Below, in pieces: positions 1 through 5,072 of a stretch of DNA of 8,919 nucleotides (the stretch's first letter is position 1; the number at the start of each line of letters is the position of its first letter). The notes below the pieces were generated by a model that ran no database searches, was not told where the DNA came from, and saw nothing but the letters and a program-made list of their open reading frames with translations. This DNA is from TTA-H9 sp002071415. Lineage in GTDB: Bacteria; Bacteroidota; Bacteroidia; Bacteroidales; TTA-H9. Where the stretch lies: the NCBI GenBank assembly GCA_035411425.1, contig DAONSX010000074.1:1-8919 (forward strand). The letters are read 5' to 3'. A program made the translations under genes and the position numbers.

Positions 1-569
1 AAAGAGGAGATTTTACCCAGAATATCTCCCGCTATTTCCTCGAACCACTGGGTTCAGGATTGATTACATTGCCAGCACTATTAGCTATGTATGGGTATAA
101 CCAATGGCAAGGACAGTCATATCATTCAGAAGCAGCCTTGCAAGCCATTAAAGCCTTTATTATTTCTGCAACTTTCGCCGAAGGTGCAAAATTATTACTT
201 CACCGATGGAGACCTTCCAAAACAGATGATCCCTATCGTTTCGATGGGCCAAGTTTATCATTCGAAAGGGATGCAATGCCTTCGGAACACACCAGCACTG
301 CCTTCGCAGTGGCAACTGTCTTAGCCGAGTATTACCATGATAACTGGCTCATCACAGCAGTTTCTTATTCAATGGCAAGCTTGGTGGGACTATCGAGAAT
401 CCATGACGGGAAACATTGGCCTTCAGACGTATTTGCAGGAGCCTTACTGGGTTATACAGTGGGTAAAACTGTTTCCAAACATGGTAATTCGCTAAAGAAC
501 AAGAAAATTATCGTGCATCCATTAGTAAATTCCTACGAAACGAGAATTTGCATCATCTATCGATTGTAA
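1..569 (+). CDS. PAP2-family (type 2 phosphatidic acid phosphatase-like) membrane phosphatase, 5'-truncated by window edge
   Basis: The reading frame is open from base 3 with no stop, so the gene starts off the left edge; the TTG at 60 is internal. PAP2 enzymes are membrane proteins that remove phosphate from lipid phosphates or lipid pyrophosphates (phosphatidic acid, undecaprenyl-PP, lipid A). All three family motifs are visible: K-x6-RP (Lys at 189-191, Arg-Pro at 210-215), a PSEHT version of the usual PSGH motif (279-293), and SR-x5-H-x3-D (Ser-Arg at 393-398, His at 414-416, Asp at 426-428). The base-coordinating and catalytic histidines are therefore present. The Gly-to-Glu change in PSGH is unusual. 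The C-terminus is short and ends in an aromatic-rich strand (IYRL), as in some Bacteroidota envelope-associated members. It is convergent with the next gene. The family is clear, the substrate unknown. Confidence 0.85.
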   Translation, partial: RGDFTQNISRYFLEPLGSGLITLPALLAMYGYNQWQGQSYHSEAALQAIKAFIISATFAEGAKLLLHRWRPSKTDDPYRFDGPSLSFERDAMPSEHTSTAFAVATVLAEYYHDNWLITAVSYSMASLVGLSRIHDGKHWPSDVFAGALLGYTVGKTVSKHGNSLKNKKIIVHPLVNSYETRICIIYRL

Positions 570-654
570 GTTTTCTGAAAATAGTTGGCCATACTATAAC
601 CTGGGTTAAGGCTGGTGTTTTGAACAAACTGTTTCAAACCCTACTGCCAAGGAT

Positions 655-1445
655 TTACTTTCTTAATAATTTTCCAAGACTATAATTGGTATTTAGGCCG
701 GCTGCGTATGCATATCCGATATCTTTGCTGCATCCTTCATTTTTCACAGGTGGATGCCCTTCGCAATAACAAATCAAATCCTCTGAAAAAAGAGGTTTGC
801 AGGAGAGCGTGGTATCTCTTTGTATACAAGAAATGCAGGTTTTGTGTTTCGGATTCTGTTCTTCAATGAGAAATAAATTAGTACCAGATTTCTTTAAACG
901 AAAGAAAAGTGCCACCGACAGTTGGTCATAAATACCCTTTCTTCAAGCCAATAAGCACTCCTAATTTTCGAAATTTTGATGCCATTAATTTGGGTTTTTG
1001 CTTCCATCTTCGTTAAGCCATCGAAATGTATGGGTTCGGCATCAGCAGCTAAAATGACTCTGGTCTTGAATATACTGCCCGTATCGCTCTTATTTTCGGT
1101 AGTTGTAAAAGTAATGGTTGCCTGAGAGCCCTTGGGAAGTCTTTCCTTGAAATAAGCCATGACAGGAGCTGTATGCGTATCACTTACCATAATATTGGCA
1201 TAATAGATGGCGGTGGGGGTTAATAGAATATTAGAATCGGAGCGATCAATATCGAAACCTTCAATCATCAAGGCTTTCAGCCGATTGGTATCCATCGAAA
1301 ACTCGAAACTGCTATCCTTCGAATTCAATCTCGCAATAGCAACCTGCTTGCTACTTTTGTTACACGAAAGCATAGAAAATAGGACTGCTGCCAGGACGAT
1401 AATCGCAACTTTCTCCTGAGTATGTGCTAAAAAAACTTGTTTCAT
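655..1445 (-). pseudogene. Cys-tailed lipoprotein of unknown function, split by a frameshift near 934-944
   Basis: The gene starts at ATG 1445. The first reading frame runs to 894 (183 residues); a second frame, open from about 940 to 655, carries the rest. Residues 1-28 form a lipoprotein signal (KVAIIVLAAVLFSMLSC, probable lipidated Cys28). Aligning by eye with the adjacent protein at 1515-2294, the first frame matches from VAIARLNSKDSSFEF through LLTPTAIYY (neighbour VLITPSKIY) to KISKIRSAYWLEE (neighbour IKIEKIHGQWCL). The match then continues in the second frame as IYDQLSVALFFRLKKSG (neighbour KYDSADAKAYYFLKKKG). This shift fits loss of one base in the run rich in G and A at 934-944. The downstream frame holds a tail C-x8-C-x9-C-x-C-x10-C. 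I see no standard slippery heptamer in frame. It may be a true pseudogene or a sequencing error. I do not recognise the family. Confidence 0.75.
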
Positions 1446-1462
1446 AATGATTTTTTTTGATT

Positions 1463-1472
1463 TAACAGAATA
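1463..1472 (-). promoter_or_regulatory. Shared 10-bp leader motif (TATTCTGTTA), copy before the 1445 start
   Basis: Exact copy of the motif at 2320-2329, placed in the 69-base gap between the two paralogous genes. No TAnnTTTG -7 box was seen in this gap, which favours read-through from the upstream gene. Confidence 0.3.
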
Positions 1473-1514
1473 TTTAATAATTAAAAAATTTGTTCAAAGA
1501 AATAGTTGGACTTT

Positions 1515-2294
1515 TTAGAAAGGATAGGGCGAGGGTAAGAGTGAACTCATACCAAAAGAACTATGACCAGACAGCGAAGTACTGCGCTGGTCGATTCGCG
1601 GATCGCAACCCTTTTGTTTCCCTTTATCTTCCATACATTCACAACCATACTCTCCAAGAACTGGATTACAATCATATTCAGGGTTAACCACCGAACATAT
1701 TACCATCCCTTCTAATATATTATCCTTTACGGATAAAATCATTTTTTTGCCTTTTTTCTTCAAAAAATAATAAGCTTTAGCATCGGCCGAATCATATTTT
1801 CCATAGCCTACTAAACACCACTGACCATGAATTTTCTCGATTTTAATACTATCGACTTTGCTTTTTAGGGCGTAAACTTTAAATCCGCTTGTATCTTTGG
1901 GCTCGTTATTAGCTTTTAAGATGAGACCAAGTATTTCTTCACCAATAAGTTCAGGATGATCAAAAGATCCTTTATAAGTCAAATCTTTGGTATAACCACC
2001 AATTATATGACTACTTTCATTAAAGCGTGCTTTGAGAAAAGTTTTCAAGCTATCAAAAGGTTCCCAAAAAGGAAGCTGATATATTTTTGAGGGAGTTATT
2101 AAAACATGCTCATCCTTATAAAAAAATTCAAGGTCTTCGATAATCAATTGGATTAATTTTACAGAATCATAAATAATCTTATAGTTACTGCCTTGTTTTT
2201 CAGCAATAACAATAGGATTTTGTGAATGAAGAGTTGGACTAAGAAATAATAAAATAAGCGAAGTAATAATGGGAATAAAAAAATTCTTTTTCAT
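1515..2294 (-). CDS. Exported Cys-tailed protein of unknown function, intact paralog of the 655-1445 gene
   Basis: 259 residues from ATG 2294. The N-terminus is a signal peptide (KK, then a hydrophobic stretch to about residue 20, probable cleavage after LHS at 24), so the protein is predicted to be exported but, unlike its two neighbours, lacks a lipobox Cys. The middle part (about 28-195) aligns throughout with the frameshifted gene downstream; shared blocks include LLTP/LITP near 65-68, the SIKIEKIHGQW block near 149-159 and AYYFLKKKG near 174-182. The C-terminal tail has C200-x8-C209-x8-C218-x-C220-x9-C230, nearly the same spacing as the paralog, followed by a Ser-rich end without clear structure. 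The gap to the next gene on the same strand is 69 bases, so co-transcription is plausible. No enzyme motif was recognised; the cysteines could form disulfides outside the cytoplasm or bind a metal. Confidence 0.8.
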   Translation of the reverse strand: MKKNFFIPIITSLILLFLSPTLHSQNPIVIAEKQGSNYKIIYDSVKLIQLIIEDLEFFYKDEHVLITPSKIYQLPFWEPFDSLKTFLKARFNESSHIIGGYTKDLTYKGSFDHPELIGEEILGLILKANNEPKDTSGFKVYALKSKVDSIKIEKIHGQWCLVGYGKYDSADAKAYYFLKKKGKKMILSVKDNILEGMVICSVVNPEYDCNPVLGEYGCECMEDKGKQKGCDPRIDQRSTSLSGHSSFGMSSLLPSPYPF

Positions 2295-2319
2295 AATGTA
2301 AAATAATAAATTAAAAAAA

Positions 2320-2329
2320 TAACAGAATA
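2320..2329 (-). promoter_or_regulatory. Shared 10-bp leader motif (TATTCTGTTA), copy before the 2294 start
   Basis: The - strand reads TATTCTGTTA 26-35 bases before the ATG at 2294. The same ten bases occur at 1463-1472, 18-27 bases before the ATG at 1445 of the paralogous gene, and both genes then have a CATTATGAAA start context. It may be a leftover of tandem duplication or a leader/regulatory element; the leaders are very A+T-rich, so chance is possible. Confidence 0.3.
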
Positions 2330-2351
2330 AATAATTTAAATTATCTTGTAA

Positions 2352-2413
2352 AAATGCCTACTTCTATTAATGTTAAATTCTTAAATTAGCTAGATTAATA
2401 GATATAGGCATTT
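2352..2413. repeat. Long inverted repeat / terminator-like hairpin (20-bp arms, 18 of 20 paired, 22-base loop)
   Basis: The left arm at 2352-2371 and the right arm at 2394-2413 are reverse complements at 18 of 20 positions (two mismatches in the middle). The element lies in the 149-base gap between two genes on the - strand, 31 bases past the stop of the 2444-3064 gene. Read on the - strand, the stem ends in a run of five T, so it could act as a terminator or partial attenuator between the genes; the stem is A+T-rich, so a weak one. A further TAGGCA copy at 2415-2420 directly repeats the one at 2405-2410. It could also be a small mobile repeat or an RNA processing site. Confidence 0.55.
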
Positions 2414-2443
2414 GTAGGCAGAAAAATTGATTTGAATTAATAA

Positions 2444-3064
2444 TTAGAAAAGCGATAAATCATGTTTAACCCCCATGTGAAATTCACATTCACCAGGAGT
2501 TTCTGGGCATGTGCAATTTGTAATTCTTCCATGAAAAATCCACCAATGCCAGGCATATACCCATTCGCATCCAGCAGCACAGCCTTTATTTATGCATTCA
2601 TATGAGTAAGTAACTCCAATAGATTTATTGTCATTGCATCTATTAAAAAATACTTCATTTTCGATTCTTATAAGTTCAGTGGCTATTTTTGAATACCCAT
2701 AAAATTCATCATTTTGAAATTTATGGCCGTAAATGATAAGATAAAATTGCCTATTTGCCAATGATTCAACGTCTGTACTATCGTTATAATACCAGTTGAA
2801 GTTTAAGGAATCCGCGTAATACTTTATATTAAGCGAATCATCATTGTAATTATTCATATATGTTTGATAGGCATTTAAAATACGGGATGAGTCAATAGCT
2901 AAATGTGGTATTCCTATAGAATCAATATTAGCAATTTTAATCAGACATGTATCAGAGGTTTTAAGCTGATTTTTTTGTTGATTTACTTGTTCTTTTGAAC
3001 ATGATGTACCTAAAATTATCATGATAGGTAATGCTAAAAATAAATTTATTTTTAAACTTTTCAT
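2444..3064 (-). CDS. Lipoprotein of unknown function with Cys-rich C-terminal tail
   Basis: 206 residues from ATG 3064. The N-terminus is a lipoprotein signal: basic start, hydrophobic core to about residue 18, then LGTSCSK with Cys22 as the probable lipidated residue, so it is expected to sit on the periplasmic or outer face of a membrane. The central part is rich in Asn, Asp, Ser and Tyr. A block around 106-142 (FYLIIYGHK...YGYSKIATELIRIENEVFF) resembles in layout the KVDSIKIEKIHGQW block of the next gene, but the match is too weak to claim homology. The tail has C143, then C157-x4-C162-x3-C166, a Trp-rich stretch (WVYAWHWW), then C184-x-C186-x6-C193. The CxC...C ending echoes the tails of the two following genes. 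First gene of a likely three-gene transcription unit. Function unknown. Confidence 0.75.
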   Translation of the reverse strand: MKSLKINLFLALPIMIILGTSCSKEQVNQQKNQLKTSDTCLIKIANIDSIGIPHLAIDSSRILNAYQTYMNNYNDDSLNIKYYADSLNFNWYYNDSTDVESLANRQFYLIIYGHKFQNDEFYGYSKIATELIRIENEVFFNRCNDNKSIGVTYSYECINKGCAAGCEWVYAWHWWIFHGRITNCTCPETPGECEFHMGVKHDLSLF

Positions 3065-3164
3065 TTTTATTAGTTTTTTAAATTATTAATTAAAATTTGT
3101 TTATTAATTGTTTTTGGTAAGAGTTTGTTAATGTTAAAAAACCAAAATTACCCAGTCTCTACCT

Positions 3165-3401
3165 CTATGATTTAGGAAATGAATAAATTCGTGATTTTGC
3201 AGTGAGGATGGGGGGGGGGGGGATGATAGTTAAATTATTGATATAAAATAAATTAACAAAAAATTCGGATAGCGGAAGCATAGATGATGGGTTAACCAAT
3301 AGGGAAGTTTCCTGTTTCGTAAGAGTTATGCTTAATGTCTCTTTCAAGAAGAAAACCATTAATACAACTAAAACTGATAATATTATTGTTGACTCTGGCA
3401 T
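3165..3401 (-). CDS. Doubtful 78-residue ORF with N-terminal hydrophobic segment and poly-C tract
   Basis: Starts at ATG 3401. Residues 5-20 are strongly hydrophobic (TIILSVLVVLMVFF), as in a signal anchor. The rest has no motif I recognise, and four Pro codons fall in the 13-base C run of the coding strand (3210-3222). In its favour, a well-formed Bacteroidota promoter lies just upstream, with an expected transcript start about 20-25 bases before the ATG. Against it, the composition is that of the surrounding non-coding DNA, there is no clear ribosome binding site, and the C-terminal residues depend on the length of the homopolymer. It might be a leader ORF of the Cys-tail gene cluster, a broken gene, or chance. 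Confidence 0.25.
   Translation of the reverse strand: MPESTIILSVLVVLMVFFLKETLSITLTKQETSLLVNPSSMLPLSEFFVNLFYINNLTIIPPPPILTAKSRIYSFPKS
3210..3222. repeat. Homopolymer tract of 13 G (+ strand)
   Basis: Thirteen consecutive G in an otherwise A+T-rich region; on the - strand it is poly-C inside the small ORF, about 145 bases upstream of the lipoprotein start at 3064. Tracts of this kind slip during replication and act as phase-variation switches in several bacteria; they are also a common place for sequencing error. Changing its length would move the small ORF to one of two other frames, ending near 3173 or 3137. Confidence 0.9.
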
Positions 3402-3428
3402 TTAATATGAATCACAATCTTTAGGAAG

Positions 3429-3458
3429 CAAAAGTAAAAGAAATTTTCAATCTTGCAA
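3429..3458 (-). promoter_or_regulatory. Bacteroidota housekeeping promoter (TTG-N19-TAnnTTTG)
   Basis: On the - strand a TTG (-33 element) at 3456-3458 is followed after 19 bases by TACTTTTG at 3429-3436, an exact match to the TAnnTTTG -7 consensus of Bacteroidota. The transcript should start near 3422-3425 and run leftwards through the small ORF at 3401-3165 and probably into the Cys-tail gene cluster, for which I found no nearer promoter. Confidence 0.6.
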
Positions 3459-3486
3459 GCATTTTGAAGTTTTTTCAGAGAATTTC

Positions 3487-3684
3487 TTAAGAAATATTCT
3501 CAAATTCATCGTCCTCTTTAATCTTTGCCCGAATCGAATTATCTTTAAGAGCTTTACCAGTGAAATTATTCTTCCGATAACCTCTCCTGACGATAAATCA
3601 TCTCTTCAATCAAGAATCCAAGTTCTTTCATTATTTCGAACTTTACAGCACTTTCATAGAATAAGGAATTGCATTTTTATTCAT
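3487..3684 (-). pseudogene. Remnant of a small gene, at least two frameshifts, unknown family
   Basis: Three overlapping short frames on the - strand read like pieces of one protein: MNKNAIPYS from ATG 3684; YESAVKFEIMKELGFLIEEM and on, to a stop at 3566-3568; then NFTGKALKDNSIRAKIKEDD and on, to a stop at 3487-3489. They are charged and helix-like, unlike the neighbouring non-coding translation, and they meet end to end with frame changes near 3655 and 3570. The whole would be about 65-70 residues, the size of a small antitoxin, regulator or the tail of a lost gene, but I recognise no family. Chance is not excluded because each piece is about 30 codons or less. Confidence 0.35.
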
Positions 3685-3705
3685 ATCGAGTTCATAATTA
3701 GACTA

Positions 3706-3868
3706 TAACAACCTTTAAAATTTTTGCAAAACTAACGAATGGAAGATGAATAGATTTATTTGTCCTGTAAAGATAATATATCGGTAGACAAAAAATAAGA
3801 AAAACAAATTCAAGTCCCGTAGAAACGATCTAAAATTATTATCTCAAATTTCATCGAAATTCAATTTG
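3706..3868. other. A+T-rich spacer without recognisable features
   Basis: I see no plausible reading frame, RNA gene or repeat here on either strand. With the promoter and gene remnant to its left it makes up the stretch without an intact gene between 3402 and the end of the phosphatase frame. Confidence 0.5.
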
Positions 3869-3980
3869 TTAGTACAGAATTTCTTTTTCAGTTAAAGCCT
3901 GTGGAGATATTTTGGGCGAGGATGAAGATTCAGCCATACCTATTTCTATGGCTTCACTCCAAACTTTACATTCTGTCGGC
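3869..3980 (-). pseudogene. Out-of-frame continuation of the HAD phosphatase C-terminus
   Basis: In the +1 frame relative to the phosphatase, coding-like sequence runs across its stop codon: KVWSEAIEIGMAESSSSPK, then ISPQALTEKEILY and a stop at 3869-3871. Removing one base near 3966-3970 would fuse it in frame after ...IERIADRM, giving a protein about 33 residues longer. This suggests a single-base insertion (or sequencing error) near the end of the gene rather than a separate gene, since the piece has no start of its own. Confidence 0.5.
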
Positions 3981-4781
3981 AATGCGTTCGATGGCCATAA
4001 TCAGTGAGCGAGTCAAATCTGAATCCAAAGAATAATCGGCCGAAAGGAGATTGTCTATCCGGTCTTCTTCCAAAAAATTCCATGCTTTTGCCCAGCGTTC
4101 ATGTCGATGTTTGTCGTATACCCCAATAGCAATACCGCCATGTCGCCTAATCACCGAAAAACAGGGAACATCTGTCAAGCCATCTCCAACGAAAATCATA
4201 TTCTGCAATGGAATACGATACCCATTCGACGATACCCTGCGATTTACCGCATAATGGTCGGCTTTGGAATCCTCGCGGCTTATGCCCTTCGAAATCTGAA
4301 ATAAATATCTTGTCTTGTCGGTAAACGAAACGATGTTTTTGGGAAAAATAGCCCATCCTTCTTCATTATAGTGAAAATCACAGGTCCAGATATCGCTGAA
4401 AAATTTCCGGATGCGACAGTTACGAATAATATCGCCAATTCCTGAACTAATAATATAAAATTCGAGAGAGATTTCAGGATAATGTTTGGCAAAATAGCTA
4501 ATAAGAAAAGAGAAAATTTTCATCACGCCCTTATGGAATTTCATTTTCGAACCAAATTCCTCGAGACATTGGCGGGTAATTTTGTATTCCTCATTTTCGT
4601 TCGAAAGCTTTAAAAGGCTGTAAAGATAGGCCGGAACGGGATCCCAACCATCACTGCACAGAGGATCTACGCGATTTTTCCAGAAGTCTTGCGCATTCAC
4701 TCCCATCCATTCCAAAAAAGCCGAGGTACTGTCTGGTGCCAATGTATCATCAAAGTCGAAAACAAGAGCAATCTTTCTCAT
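3966..4781 (-). CDS. HAD-superfamily hydrolase (phosphoserine phosphatase-like phosphatase)
   Basis: 271 residues from ATG 4781, which is preceded by a good Shine-Dalgarno site (AGGAGAG). HAD phosphatases hydrolyse phosphate monoesters through an aspartyl-phosphate intermediate. All core motifs are present: motif I DFDDT (nucleophile Asp9, acid/base Asp11), motif II IISSG near 110-114, a candidate motif III Lys156 in FTDKTRYLF, and motif IV VGDGLTD near 198-204 for magnesium binding. The long insert between motifs I and II (about 20-105) is the helical cap. Cytosolic, no signal peptide. Substrate cannot be told from sequence. It is transcribed divergently from lepA. The coding signal appears to continue in another frame past the stop, so the C-terminus may be truncated; the catalytic core is not affected. 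Confidence 0.85.
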   Translation of the reverse strand: MRKIALVFDFDDTLAPDSTSAFLEWMGVNAQDFWKNRVDPLCSDGWDPVPAYLYSLLKLSNENEEYKITRQCLEEFGSKMKFHKGVMKIFSFLISYFAKHYPEISLEFYIISSGIGDIIRNCRIRKFFSDIWTCDFHYNEEGWAIFPKNIVSFTDKTRYLFQISKGISREDSKADHYAVNRRVSSNGYRIPLQNMIFVGDGLTDVPCFSVIRRHGGIAIGVYDKHRHERWAKAWNFLEEDRIDNLLSADYSLDSDLTRSLIMAIERIADRM

Positions 4782-4784
4782 TTT

Positions 4785-4795
4785 GAATTCTCTCC
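4785..4795 (-). promoter_or_regulatory. Ribosome binding site of the HAD phosphatase gene
   Basis: The - strand reads GAGGAGAGAAT shortly before ATG 4781, a strong purine-rich Shine-Dalgarno site. It is notable because most genes in this window lack one, and it fixes the start choice. Confidence 0.6.
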
Positions 4796-4806
4796 TCTTT
4801 CACAAG

Positions 4807-4814
4807 CAAAGATA
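4807..4814 (-). promoter_or_regulatory. Bacteroidota -7 promoter element of the HAD phosphatase gene
   Basis: TATCTTTG on the - strand matches TAnnTTTG exactly and lies 25 bases upstream of the ATG, leaving a short leader with the ribosome binding site. No clear TTG was seen at -33. Confidence 0.5.
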
Positions 4815-5048
4815 ATGAACCTCATGGGATGAAGTTTTCCTAAAAGTTTCCATAAAGAACTCTTCTTATTAATTTTCTGAGATTTATCCTGTAGTTTGTC
4901 AGATTATGAATGAAGAAAATCGATTTAATTGTAATGAAACCCTGAATTCATTCATTTATCAACGACTTTTATAATGACCAGAAATAAGCAATGACATCGA
5001 AATCGAGCATCTCGATGAAGGAAATTTTCCGAAATATAGTCGAATCGT
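4815..5048. other. Divergent intergenic region between the HAD phosphatase and lepA
   Basis: It holds no gene I can support. It includes a short perfect palindromic arm pair ATCGAG-CAT-CTCGAT at 5002-5016, which could be an operator or a small hairpin ahead of lepA, but nothing else in the sequence supports a regulator. Confidence 0.3.
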
Positions 5049-5059
5049 TATTTTGCTTT

Positions 5060-5067
5060 TAAATTTG
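5060..5067 (+). promoter_or_regulatory. Possible lepA -7 promoter element
   Basis: TAAATTTG matches TAnnTTTG, but it lies only five bases before the ATG and would give a nearly leaderless message. A weaker match, TATTTTG at 5049-5055, would give a leader of about a dozen bases. No TTG is spaced properly from either, so the assignment is uncertain. Confidence 0.25.
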
Positions 5068-5072
5068 CAGAG

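Noticed and set aside
603..641. Bidirectional terminator between the PAP2 gene and the convergent lipoprotein gene
   Set aside because: Only a bulged pairing (GGGTT with AACCC, plus a partial inner stem) and no T run; too weak to call.
925..950. Programmed -1 ribosomal frameshifting in the split lipoprotein gene
   Set aside because: No in-frame X-XXY-YYZ slippery heptamer or obvious downstream structure was seen; an indel is simpler.
1490..1687. 65-codon frame on + over the Cys-tail gene
   Set aside because: Antisense to the supported 1515-2294 gene, with no motif or promoter.
4051..4492. Several short frames on both strands inside the HAD phosphatase gene
   Set aside because: All overlap a gene with complete catalytic motifs and show no coding features of their own.
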